DNA of 64,000 bases from Formicarius rufipectus (Eukaryota; Chordata; Aves; Passeriformes; Formicariidae). Below the pieces are notes generated by a model. It was given only the letters and a program-made list of their open reading frames with translations. It searched no databases and was not told where the DNA came from. Below, piece by piece: positions 51,701 through 62,301 of the stretch. Positions within the stretch are counted from its first letter, which is position 1, and each line of letters starts with the position of its first letter. The position numbers were made by a program, and so were the translations under genes. Location: the NCBI GenBank assembly GCA_013399695.1, contig VXAU01003167.1:372001-436000 (forward strand). Reading direction: 5' to 3'.

Positions 51701-53435
51701 GCTGGGCCAGGTTATGACAATAATAAAGGATATGGCATCTAAAGACTCACATAGTTTGAGTCATATAGCTGAGACCAGACATCTTTTAAGTTTGAGAGTG
51801 AAGGACAATAACCAAAAGCAAACCCTCTAGAATAAATTAAAGTGTGTGCTTGATGCAGCTAAGGATGCACTATGCACAACACAGCCTTGCCAGGAGCAAG
51901 GAGATACTCATTTCATCAACCCAACTTCAGTTTGAGATTTTGGATGTGAACACAACCTTTCTTGAAAATTCTCTCTGCTTCAGTTTTCCCTTTACTCAAA
52001 TCTGTACTTTTTTTTTAATGTATTAATCAGTTATTTACTAAATGTTGTGTCAAAACTGTAGCCTGCATTACTGCTTAAGTTCCTTCTTCTCAGCAAAAGT
52101 GGAAACAGCAAGAAAAGCTTCCAAAGCAGCAGAACTTACCAAAAACCCAGAAACCACCAACATGGAAAACACCACAGACAAATCTCCGAAACAACAAAAA
52201 CCCCACACAGCAAGCACATCCATTGTGAAATAACCACTTTCCTCAGAATCCCATAAATACACTGCTCCCTCAGAAGTGCTGATATGCCGATGGTACTGAT
52301 TTTTCTGAAATTACCTCTTAGGGAGATATTAGTGTACTACTTTAAGAGGTCAAAATACAGTGTTAACAGACAAAGTCTCTCCCTACTATTGTTAGTGATA
52401 TCATGAACACACTATTCACAAGAGAGGGAGAAAACCTTTCTTAGAATCATGCCACTGAAAGCCCCTACTAGTGAATCTAGAGTAATTATAAAATGCAGAA
52501 GTGCACTTTCTGCAGCCAGGCAGCAGTTGCCTTCATCATGAATGGACAAGCAAGCAAACAGACATCTTCCTGTGGCATACATTCAGTGCTCAGCTCTATA
52601 TCTCAGAGCTTCGTGAACTAGCTCACACTTCTGGATCTAAGTGCCCACTCCCTTAGGAAGCTCAGAACTGGAAAAGCCATGGAAACTTTTAACATTTACA
52701 AAACCAAGACCAACAACTAGCCCTGCTGCTTCAGCTATTTAACAAGCAGGTTTTCTCTACACCTGCTCGCAACAGGTGACATCCTTAAGGGGGAGAGCCA
52801 GCCTTTGTTCTAGCCAACATGTCTTGGATCTCTTCAGCATGAAACCAAACACCAGCACTCAATGGGAACCACAGAAACTGTCACCAGCAGTATGACGAGT
52901 TTTTAATCAGGAAATCATCTGAAATTGTGACTGACATTGCTCTAAATGTTATGATAACTTTGAGCAGTTTTTAGAAAATGAGAATTCATTAAATTCACGG
53001 TAAAACAACTGCACTATAAATCATTAATCCAACCTGAGCTGGCGCACTAGGCAAGTATGATCAACTTCCAAGGATAATATTAATCCTGGAGTTATATTTT
53101 CCATCAGTGCATTTCTTCCAACAATTATCACTTAACCTTCCACAAATCTCTGCTCTGAAATTTTCACCTCAATAGTTCCAGCAAGGAGTCCGAAACACCC
53201 AGCTAACATAGGCCAGACACCACAACTGAAAACATTCAATACATGCCACTGGAGGCTCTAAGATCTTCTCTTGACCTCAAGCAGTTTGTGTTCTAACTGG
53301 AAATTAAAGCTACTCTGACAAATGGCAATGTCAAGTGCCCCACAGAAATGGGCTGCACAAAGATGGGCAGCAAGACTATGCATGGATCTTCATGCATAGC
53401 CATGACTACTTTGCCACATATTTCACAGAAGACAT

Positions 53436-53441
53436 TTTATT
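53436..53441 (-). terminator. ZNF622: Candidate ZNF622 polyadenylation signal
   Basis: The plus-strand TTTATT is AATAAA on the minus strand, about 190 bases downstream of the ZNF622 stop codon. It is the first canonical hexamer met after the stop by eye. A short 3' UTR is thus possible, though a more distal site cannot be excluded. Confidence 0.5.
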
Positions 53442-53631
53442 TTTAAGTTAGGCCAACTGTCATTTCACTGCAAGAGAAGAGTTTCCCTCTCTTCTTTTTA
53501 GACAGGAAAGCACATCAGAACACACATCAGCATTGGATAGATGCCAGGTCCATTTTAATAACAGAATCTGCAACCCAGAAACCATGAAATACCCCTGCCC
53601 ATAACCAGTTGCATGCAGCTCTCTTGAGAAC

Positions 53632-53759
53632 TCAGAATCTGACTTGCATCCGGAAATGCATCTGCTTTGTAGCATTGTTACTCATTCCTGTCTTGAGCAT
53701 CCACTTTGATTTCATCCTCTGCAGGTACTGCATATCGCGCTGCTGAGCAGTGATGGCCC
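53632..53759 (-). CDS. ZNF622: ZNF622 coding exon 6 with stop
   Basis: 128 bp of CDS after acceptor CTGAAG. It encodes AITAQQRDMQYLQRMKSKW, then MLKTGMSNNATKQMHFRMQV and RF, ending in TGA at 53632-53634. The C-terminal MHFRxQVRF is the expected ZNF622 terminus, so the protein is not truncated. Confidence 0.95.
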
Positions 53760-56700
53760 CTTCAGGGAGAGAGCAGGAACAGAAAGAGGGATCAATATAT
53801 GTAAGCTTACTTACTACTTTTATGCAAACCAGATGATGGGTCCACATACATCAGCAGTTAGATACAGGTTTTCCTTTTCATACTAGCACATTTTTGCTTT
53901 TCTCTGGGGAAAGCCCAATTCCCTCTATGAATATCCATGACTATGATTAAGGGAAAAGGTAGTTCTGCATTCCAAACGTGATTTTTTTTATTTCAAAAGT
54001 GGATATAGAACACACCACTGTTCCCCAACAAAAAAAAAATATTCTGTCAAAGCACGATTTATATTACATTACTAAATAGCAAGAGTAGAGGTTTGGACAG
54101 GCAGAAACCAATAAATCTCAGGAAGTCACTGAATATCACAAACATGCATGCTAATGGAATGAAAAGCTGCACAGAGGCTGCACTGGATTTTAGACAGAGA
54201 CAACTTTCTGTAATTTATTCTGCTCGAATGTCAGGACTGAAAAGGAACCAAGCGGAAGACAAATTGCTGCATAAACCCCACATATAAAATAAAACTGGCC
54301 TATTCATCTGCAAAGCAATGACATCCCAGAACCTCCTTCTCTGCAGAGCCCTCATATTGTCACTCACCTGCCTGGCCTGTCCAGCCCAAAGCTTTGTACT
54401 GCTGCAACACCCGACCCACTGCTTTCTTGTTTCTGGCAACAGCCACTGCTCTAGACAGACCGAAACGCTGCTTGTAGTACCTCATTAAAGAGCGATGACC
54501 CACTCTTGCACCTGTTCAGAGGAGGGGACAGCTTATTATGCATCATGGAGCAGCTTCTGCAATGGAGTATCAAGCACATTGTGAAAAGCCCTATGCTGAG
54601 AAATGCTTCTGAAGAGTCCAGAAACTTAAAAATTTCAAGACTATTAGGAACTCAATGTAATTACAGTAAGAGTGGCTTGAAGGAAAAACACAAAAAGTGC
54701 TGCTGTTCAAGAGGGCCTTAGCTCAGGTAACCAACAGGCAGTTATTAAAAAACAAAACATTAATGAGCAGAGACAATGCCATTTCAAGTAACTTGCTGAC
54801 ATTCATGAAGTCTTGCATAACTGCATAGCTGGCAGCACTTTTCAGAATGAAAGGGCTCAAGTTCCCTCATACAAAAACATCAAACAAAAAAAGCAAGCAG
54901 GATTGTCAAATGCTAAACAAGCGAAAGGCTGTTTAAATAAATTAATTCACAGAATTAGTTTACTAAATTAGTTAGCATCTGGCTCTCTGCAAAAAAAACC
55001 CCAAACCCTACACTAGATAACCTAAGTTATAGCCACTCCAAGCTGCACTAAAACATGGAAAGTCCTGGAGTATACCATGAGAGTCATATATTAACAAAGA
55101 GGTAAAATGGGCAAAGGATCTCACTGCCCCAGTCCACATATGCATCAATGTTGAAGAAGTCAAATTCCTTGGCAGTGAAAATAATGGAAGGTGAGGATAT
55201 AACCCCAAAGACACTTAGATGGAAAATTACCTTCTCCCTTCCCAAAGGGAAACACAACAATGGCCTGTGCTACAGGTAACAGCTGCAGCTATGGGAAGTG
55301 CAGAGAAAGTACAAACCCTATGCCTACCTGAAGGAAGGATTAGCTCCATGGTGTCATCATCATAATCCAACTCCCTCTCTACTGGACGCTTTCCAGGTAC
55401 CTCCACATCTTCCCCATTCTCATGGTCAGGGTAACTGCTCCTGTGGAAGAGTGGTAGTACATGGCTGATAAACGGAGAGCAGCCACAGCTACACAGACCC
55501 ATTACATAAAAAAAACTGCCATGGATAATTACAGCAAGCCACAAACACTGTCACATTTTACCCAACTTGGTTTGAGAGTTCTTCACAGGAGCATCTTGCC
55601 TTGAATAGAGCCTGGAGACAAGGAACCTTGTCACACCCTTTCTCTACCCTGTCCTCAACACGGTTCTGCTGCTGCATGCTTACCATGACATACGGTGAAA
55701 AGCCACCACAGTGCAGCCCACCGGCTCTGCACAGCTACTGAAAGACTGCTCCTGGAAGCTCCATTAAATCCACCTGTCACCGTAATACAAGGTATTTCTG
55801 ACCCAAATGAACACAGCTTAGGATAAGTTACAGGAAGTTCAATAAGAGGCCCCTACATCACAGGAGTCCTGCTAAACATTGGCTATGAAACAAAAAATAT
55901 GTAAGAAATCCTCAATAGATATTAAGTCCACAGTCTGCCTAAAAGGTAATAGAAGAGACAGTTACACCCTTTTATGGTCTTTGCTGGTGCACTGAGATTT
56001 AAATTCAGGAACAACAAACATGTAAAACAGAATTCAAAATACATTTTCATATATGACTAGTAATAATGGTCACAGAAGAGGAGAACCAATCATGTTGTAA
56101 TGCTTACCTAGACAAGTGGTGAACCAACAACGCAAAATAAACACCAGAATCAGGACTAAATTTTAAGAAGTAATAATAGATTCTGATGTAATATTTACCT
56201 GTCCTCTTGTCTGTGCCCATCTGTGCCCCACTCAAAATGTCCTCACCTAAAATCATAGAAGTCTGCAAATTCCAAGGCAGCATCTCCATCTGTGAACAGC
56301 TTGCAGTGGCTTTTATCAATCATGTGAGCCTGTACTGCTTCCGTAGAGTAGAAGGATTTCCCTTTTTCATTGCACCAAATACAGATTTTCCCAATGCCAA
56401 CCTTCTCTCCTGCAGAAAACAATGGTATTTCTATTGGTCTGAACAGAACCTCTCTAGGCAGTAATTAACATTTCTGTAAGTGAGGGCTTCCCAGCCTGCA
56501 GGCAGAGAGACCAAGGCAGAGCCTTGAGCCACTCATTTTCAGAAAAGCCCCGCTGTTCCTATGCCTTGACCATATGGCCTCATCAGGGGTAAGTCACTGC
56601 ATTTACAGATTTCTTGTGAAATGTATGGATTAGGAAGTATAATCAATAACAAATATAGTACTTCCAATACATTCTTCTACCTAATACTTCAAAATTATTT

Positions 56701-59700
56701 TATTCTCATAATTTGTAGACTTCAGGGAAGATGCATCTTCTTCCTAGCTTTTAAGTCTCTCCCAAGTATTGCAAACCAATGAGGCAAATATTTAAAGATA
56801 ACTCATTAGGATAACACAATTCATATGCACACGTTAGCAACAGAATTTAGTCCCAAATTTCATCCTATCTGAATAGCTTTCTCAACATTAGCAAACTATG
56901 TGAGACCTACAAGGTACATGAGTACATTTGCTCAGGGGGGTTTTCTGTCACTCCCCCTGAGAAGCCCGTGGTCCTGCTCATTATCAAAATACTGAACTAG
57001 ACAGCACTCAAACATTAAAAAAATCAAACATCAAAAAAATCACAAAACATTTGGTATCATATCCAAATGAAAATAAGCAGTATCAGTGTATAATTATCCT
57101 GATCAAAAATCAGAGAAAATTTACAGCCATACCCAGGTACTTGATTAATCCTCGGAGGTCCACGAGATACTCTATGTCTGGAATAAAGAAGCTGTGAATC
57201 TTTGTCATATGTGCCACATTTTTTGTGAGAGATCTTGAATGATGGGGACAGAATAAGCAGTCTGTGACTGGTATGGCCCCAACAGCAGGAGCGCTTTCAG
57301 TTTCTCCCTCTTTCAGTTCCTTCTGTTCCTCTTCCACACCTTCCATCTCTTCTTCAGAGCCAAAGTCTTCATCAGAATCCACGTCTTCCCAGTCTTTTAA
57401 AGAAGTTTAAAAAAAATTACTTTTCCCAAGCAAAACAAGTCCCAGTTAAGTCAGAAAAAGCCATCATAGAAAATACTGCATTTTCTGTTCTTAAAGCTAA
57501 GTACCACACAAGTCACCTCCAGGTGCAAGAATATACCATAACCAGTAAAAATACATTTCTTTTTAAGATGCAGAGCAAAGCACAAAGTTGCTCATAAAAA
57601 CACTGGCAGATCTGATACTTTTCCCCCTCCATTTTCTCAGCTATTAACACTTTTCTGCTGTTTTCAGGCCTCACCTTTAACTCACCACAGCACAAGAACA
57701 CAAGCATGGCACATGACAAACAAGACAACTCTGTGTGGATCAGGAAAATACTTATTTTCAGCAGGGACTCCACAAGGAGGGAAAATGATTTTGTTCACAC
57801 ATACATCTTTAACAACAGAGAACCACCACAGCTGTCACAGATATATCATGTTACATGTTAGTATATACCAGGTTATACTAACAGTTCTACCCATTTGCAG
57901 GATTACTGCAGAGCTTATTAATGGATAAGCCATCTGATCATACTACTAGAGGAGTACAGAAATCTTCTTTAAGGACTTTGGCTCTGGGGCAGTGAGCATT
58001 TCCCAGTACTCTTTTCCTACTGGTCCCCTATCAAAGGCCATGCCCACAGAGTGTTTGAGAACAGGTAACACAGTGCTTTCCCAGTGTTGTAGGCTGCTAA
58101 CTCGGGACCTTTGCTATAGGATGCTGTTCAGTAATTTTGAAAACCTGACACTGAACCGACAGGACCTGTATGAAGCATCCCTGAACAAGCACTTAAAAAG
58201 AAAATTAACATTCAGAAACCTACTGAGATTTTAGCACTACAATTTACGACTAATACAAGACAGCTTAAGTTGACTCCTTTATGTGCCAAGATGCATGTTC
58301 AGAGGTGTTTTTTCTCCTATAGAATAGATTCCTTGAATTACAACTGCAATTTCAGCAGCACAAAACTGCTGTTAACAGCTGTACTAACACAACACAATGA
58401 TTTCAGCAACGATGCTGGCACGATGTTCCACCTCATTCACACCTGTCCCCTTGCTACAGTTTAATCACCCCATTCAACTGCTCCAATAGATGCATTTGTA
58501 GCTGCACAGTCAACGACAACACTGAAAGTGATCAGGTTAAAAATAGCCCTTTTCTGGAAATTCTGAAGCTCTCATTTTTAAAGTTGTTTGCTTTTCAGGC
58601 TGACCTCCAACAAAGAGCAGTATTCATAGGAACAGGCAGTTGGGGTGGCAACTCTTAAACTAATTTTAATACAGATGTCCACATGCTAAGAAGCTATGCC
58701 ACAGAGTCAGTCTAAAGGGCAAACCTTGTGCTCTGGTCTTGGTAGGCAGAGTGAAAAAATAACAACCTCACACCCACCTTCCTTCAACAAATCAGGAAAT
58801 GACCAGTGGGACAACAGTAAATGATCATGACTAGATTTTGGTTCATTTATTTTCCAGTAGATTTTTGGCAACCTTTTACATTAGCCTTCTTTAAAGGAAA
58901 CTTCCCTTGAAATTTTATGTGGGAAATAATGCCCTTATCAGTAATTATTTAGAGTCAACCTTTACATGCATTAGTATTCTGCTGTAAGCTGAACAGCTGG
59001 CACTTCAGAGACTAACAGGGACTGCAAACATAGGCCAACCTTAATTTCATTGTTACCCTGAAAATTTAATCAACAGCAAGACCTTTTGTGATGGAAACTG
59101 CTGCACTACTACAGAAGTAGGAGGCGGTTTTTGCACAAACCATAGCTCACCCCACGTTACCACTTGTCTTACCTTCTTCATTATCCTCTTCCTCCTCTGC
59201 TTCTTGCTTGGCCAGCTTCTTTGCTTGCTGTTCAAACCACTGCAGTCGTGGAGGTATTTCTGGTCGTTCTCTGCTCTGGGATAAGCTGGAGCCTTCCTTA
59301 GGAACTGGAGAGCTACTTGCATTACTGGGAGGTAAAGGTGTTTTCTTTGGAGATGAAGATGGCTGAGCTCTGATGGCTTGCTGAATAGCCGTGTTCATTT
59401 CATCTTTGTTTACACTCTCCGGGGCCAGCCCCTTTTCCAGGTTCTTCTCATTTAATATTTTCACCTTCTTGCTGACAGCTTGAACAGCTTTCTTCTCCAA
59501 CTCCAGGTGTTTCTTGGACTTCAGGTGGTTCTCATAGGCATTGAAGGTAGAGAATCTCTTGCTGCAAGCTGTGCAGTAAGTGGCAGTGATTTTGTTTTGC
59601 TCCTCTGCTACTGCTCTCTGTGCTAGGACTCTCTCTTGGAAATTCTCAGCAGTGACAGGAGGCATGTCAGCAACTTTACGCTTCAGGTTGTACCTGTGCC

Positions 59701-59779
59701 AGTCCGTTTTGTAATGGGCACGCTGAATATCACCATCCTTGAAAGCCACACGGCAAGTAATACAGGTGTATGTTGCCAT
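53632..59779 (-). CDS. ZNF622: ZNF622 (Rei1-like 60S maturation factor), full coding span
   Basis: Six coding exons (607, 261, 163, 113, 144 and 128 bp of CDS) join in frame to 1416 nt: 471 residues plus TGA. The human protein is about 477 residues. Four C2H2/U1-type zinc fingers are visible: C6-C9-H22-H28, C69-C72-H85-H91, C248-C251-H264-H269 and C299-C302-H318-H324. An acidic tract (about 190-235) and a basic conserved C-terminus follow the Rei1/ZPR9 plan. The family acts in the cytoplasm on late pre-60S ribosomal particles, helping release and recycle export factors near the peptide exit tunnel. The mammalian protein is also reported as a MELK and ASK1 partner. All key zinc ligands are intact and every splice site is GT/AG, so the gene looks functional. 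Its minus orientation and position next to MARCHF11 agree with the human 5p15.1 order. Confidence 0.97.
54368..54511 (-). CDS. ZNF622: ZNF622 coding exon 5
   Basis: A 144-bp exon with acceptor CTGAACAG and donor GTGAGT. It encodes ARVGHRSLMRYYKQRFGLSR, then AVAVARNKQAVGRVLQQYKA and LGWTGQA. This basic block is the most conserved part of the C-terminal half of Rei1/ZNF622 proteins and is expected to contact the ribosomal subunit. Confidence 0.95.
55328..55440 (-). CDS. ZNF622: ZNF622 coding exon 4
   Basis: A 113-bp exon with acceptor TCTTCCACAG and donor GTAGGC. It encodes RSSYPDHENGEDVEV, a variable linker, then LDYDDDTMELILPSG, which is conserved in the family. The split codons at both ends (AG/G for Arg, G/GT for Gly) join correctly with the flanking exons. 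Confidence 0.95.
56247..56409 (-). CDS. ZNF622: ZNF622 coding exon 3: zinc finger 4
   Basis: A 163-bp exon with acceptor TTTTCTGCAG and donor GTGAGG. It encodes EKVGIGKICIWCNEKGKSFY and QAHMIDKSHCKL, giving finger 4 ligands C299, C302, H318 and H324, then the conserved DGDAALEFADFYDF. It is too broken by frame for a simple ORF scan but unambiguous by alignment to the family. Confidence 0.95.
57133..57393 (-). CDS. ZNF622: ZNF622 coding exon 2: acidic tract, zinc finger 3
   Basis: A 261-bp exon, acceptor TTTAAAAG (57394-57395 AG), donor GTATGG. It completes codon 203 (Asp), then runs through DWEDVDSDEDFGSEEEMEG to zinc finger 3 (DCLFC...HMTKIH) and the motif FFIPDIEYLVDLRGLIKYLG that is strongly conserved in Rei1-family proteins. 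Confidence 0.96.
59173..59779 (-). CDS. ZNF622: ZNF622 coding exon 1: start, zinc fingers 1 and 2
   Basis: It encodes residues 1-202 and the first base of codon 203. It starts MATYTCITCRVAFKDGDIQR, the conserved ZNF622 N-terminus, and contains the first two zinc fingers, a lysine-rich helix region (HLELEKKAVQAVSKKVKIL), a proline/serine linker (about 139-175) and the start of the acidic tract. The donor is GTAAGA (59172 downward). The exon itself begins at 59781, because TTTCTAG directly precedes TAATGG, leaving only two untranslated bases before the ATG. Confidence 0.97.
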
Positions 59780-59781
59780 TA

Positions 59782-61440
59782 CTAGAAAGCAGGAGAAAAT
59801 AAAACTATGCTAAAAGGGAGTAGGCTAACAGACACAAGAAAAGCCCCAACACAACACTGTGACAGCTTTCAGGTAAGGCAGTGCAAGAGAGACACATTTA
59901 ATTCTTGTACAGAATTAAATGTATTAAACACTAGTTTAAGCAAAGAGCGTGCTATGCGGGAGCAAAATAAGAAACTTATAAATAAAAAGCTTTCATGCAG
60001 TTACCACCGGTTACTCATACCACGGCAGTAGCTGAGGGCTCCCAGTCACAGCAACGGTGTTTCAAAAGCTCTACACTTTTCATGGAAGATCAGAGAATAA
60101 GGGACCTTAACAAGCTTGTGTTCTGACAACTCCAAGATCCGAGGAACTAGTGACTGCTCCAAAATAAGGGTAAAAAGGGAAAACCTGATTTCAGGCCTAT
60201 TTTTCACAGCCTTATCAAATGGGGAAAAAAAAGCTACTGCACTTAAAAATAAAGATGCCCTAGCCGTTTTGGACCAGTGCACAAAATGTTGACAACACTC
60301 TATCCTGCAGAGCTGTTCATCTGGAGATGCAGCTGGTCATGCTTAGATCTAGCACCTGAAGACACTGAGTCTTCCTCCACTTCCCACCATCCCCTTGAGC
60401 TAAGTTAGTGGGGCTGTGCCAGGACAACCAGAGAGCAGTGACCTGTCACTGATGCTGTCTTTTTCAAAAACATACATTTCGTTTCTTCTCAGTGCTTATG
60501 GAAACTCAGTTTAAAAAAATAAACAAAAACAAAGCTGATGGAATCTCTTGAATGCTCCAAAAGCAAAGATCAATAAAGCATGTTCTAACAGGAGAACACA
60601 GAAACCACTCTCAGTTTATAACTGATTTAGAAAATCTATAGCTTAATAGGGAAATAAAAAAAACCCAAAAAACAAACAACAGGACATCTAAATGAGAGAG
60701 TCTGAAAGCAGGTAGAGGAACAGTGCCTCGCAGAAGCCACCAAGAGGAAGAAGCAGTGGCAAAAGTCATAGAGTCAAAAGACACATTATGAAATGGTCAT
60801 TCCCTGGAACTGGACTCCTGGCTTAATGCTTGCGCTACCTCTAATGCTACAAGAAGTGAAACACAGAAAATAAAGGCCATGTTAATTTATCTGAAATGCC
60901 GTAAGAATCCATTCAGTGTAACCAATGCTTTTTGTATTTCAGAGAAAAATATATCCTCGGCCCATTGAGGGATCCCAATTGGTCCCCGAAGCATCTCCCT
61001 CTCATCTGCAGAGCTCCCTGTCCCTTTCCCAGCCCAAGCACCAATCTTACTGCCATAAACCACTGCCGCAGAGCCACGCAGGCTGTTAGTCACACACTCC
61101 TGCGGAAACCTCAGGGGCAGAGCAGTCTGATCCGGGCCACGACACACAGACAGTAGCTACACACTAGACTACCATGAGGGGGTATTTAAAAACACCCTGA
61201 AAAAGTAAAGAAGCAGATCAGAATAGGTATGAAACTGAGATACTCTACAGCCATAAACCTTCACCTCTGGCTACTAAGCAGAGAAGTACCTACCACTCAA
61301 GCCGCACAAAGCATACAAGGCCCGTGCAGCACCCCGTGTAGCTACACAACCGCTCCCCGACCCGCCTCCATCTCCACCTCCCGATCCAGGACACGAGTCC
61401 TGCCGGGCTCGGGGCTCGGGAAAAGGAACCCGGGCACTCA
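59782..61440 (-). other. ZNF622: Inferred ZNF622 intron in the 5' UTR
   Basis: There is a strong polypyrimidine tract and acceptor (TTTTCTCCTGCTTTCTAG) two bases before the start codon. The nearest CpG-rich promoter-like sequence is about 1.6 kb upstream. Together these imply a noncoding first exon and an intron here. The sequence in between is ordinary, with A-rich low complexity at 60650-60680. The exact 5' boundary is not certain. Confidence 0.55.
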
Positions 61441-61445
61441 CAGCC
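61432..61445 (-). promoter_or_regulatory. ZNF622: Candidate donor of ZNF622 noncoding exon 1
   Basis: On the minus strand GCAGGGCT is followed by GTGAGTGCCC, a near-consensus 5' splice site at the edge of the CpG island, placing the last exon base at 61441. It is the best donor seen by eye between the CpG island and the acceptor at 59782. A weaker GTAGGTAC-type site exists near 61290. Joining here would put T at position -3 relative to the ATG, which is not ideal for initiation. Confidence 0.4.
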
Positions 61446-61810
61446 CTGCGGCCCCGACACCGCCGAGCCCTCCCTGACAGACGAGGGTCTTTGTTAAGGC
61501 TGCCTTTTCGCTGCTTTCAGCCGCATTTAAACTTAGGCGCGTTTCCCTACGGCTGACACAAAGCAGAAAAGGCCTCAGCGGCGGGAAGGTGATTATTCCG
61601 TGGACACCAGAAGCGCGCGTAAAACAACAAAAAACATAAACATAAAATAAAAAACAAAATACATAAATAAATAATTGAAATAAAACAAGAGGTACGACGG
61701 GGCGACAGCCGGGAGCCTCCAGGGCAGTCAGGCCGCAGGCCAGGCTCACAGGGAGCGCAGGCGGCCCGGCCCGGCGCGGCGGGAGGCGGTGCGGCCGAGC
61801 CGGGCCGGGC

Positions 61811-61811
61811 N
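61811..61811. other. Single ambiguous base
   Basis: One N inside the GC-richest part of the CpG island. The reads of such sequence are usually poor. Confidence 0.98.
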
Positions 61812-61902
61812 GCGGGGCGGGCCAGCCCCGGTGCTGCCCCTGGCGGAGCGGAGGCCGCGGGGCACCGCAACACGCGGGAGCGCCGCGGAAGGGATTTATT
61901 TC

Positions 61903-62226
61903 TCACGGAATCAGTCAGGTTGGAAAAGACCTTTGGGATCACCGAGTCGACCAGGCCATGGCACCGCGCGCCACGTCCGGGCTTTCCGTGAACACCTCCG
62001 GGGTCGGGGACGCCACCGCCACCCCGGGCAGCTCATGCCGGTGTTTAATCACCCTTTCTGCGAAGGCATTCTTCCCAATGCCCAACTTAGGCCTCCCCTG
62101 GTGCAGCTTAAGGCCGTGTGCTCTTGTCCTGTGGGTCGCTGCCCGGGAGAGGAGCCCGACCCCCACCTGGCCACAGCCTCCTTCAGGTGGCGTAGAGAGC
62201 GATAGGGTCACCCCCGTGGTTGTCGC
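61903..62226 (-). mobile_element. CpG-rich CR1 LINE 3' end, minus strand
   Basis: Read on the plus strand it starts GGAATCAGTCAGGTTGGAAA, AGACCTTTGGGATCACCGAG, the reverse complement of the CR1 3' end. It continues through CACCCTTTCTGCGAAGGCATT, CTTCCCAATGCCCAAC and GGCGTAGAGAGCGATAGGGTC, the matching internal blocks. CpG dinucleotides that are normally lost from methylated repeats are abundant here (ACCGCGCGCCACGTCCGGG). The element is in the same orientation as ZNF622 and lies just upstream of, or within, its promoter island. Confidence 0.88.
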
Positions 62227-62295
62227 AGAGGGGTTTTGATCCATTTCTGGGAACAAACAACCGATGAGACGATGCAAGATAAAAACTAACACATA

Positions 62296-62301
62296 TTTAT
62301 T
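62296..62301 (-). terminator. Candidate poly(A) signal of a further minus-strand gene
   Basis: TTTATT on the plus strand is AATAAA on the minus strand. About 45 bases downstream on that strand is a G/T-rich element (GGTTGTTTGTT), the usual arrangement of a cleavage site. The gene expected next on this strand in vertebrates is RETREG1 (FAM134B), whose 3' UTR could extend from here to the right. No RETREG1 coding sequence is visible in the window. Confidence 0.35.

Larger units (their letters stand above)
15061..53430. other. Intergenic region between MARCHF11 and ZNF622
   Basis: About 38 kb without a convincing protein-coding exon. Recognised contents are the CR1/LINE pieces at 26.5, 31.1-32.0 and 40.5-41.4 kb, simple repeats, short tandem duplications and hairpins listed separately, and one 83-bp direct duplication. 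Open frames longer than 100 codons at 18.1, 30.6, 41.3, 41.9, 43.6-44.6, 46.9 and 49.0 kb have no recognised domain and no splice framework. Distal enhancers or lncRNA exons may exist but cannot be seen without comparison to other genomes. Confidence 0.6.
61330..62190. promoter_or_regulatory. ZNF622: CpG island, likely ZNF622 promoter
   Basis: A dense run of CpG and GC (for example GGCCCGGCGCGGCGGGAGG near 61765, GGAGCGCCGCGGAAGG near 61876), interrupted by an A-rich tract at 61620-61690. It lies 5' of ZNF622 on its strand. The island continues into a CR1 copy on its right side. No TATA box or initiator could be placed with confidence. Confidence 0.65.

Noticed and set aside
61789..62292. GC-rich open frames on both strands in the CpG island
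   Set aside because: They span a CR1 copy and an N. The openness follows from GC content, not from coding.
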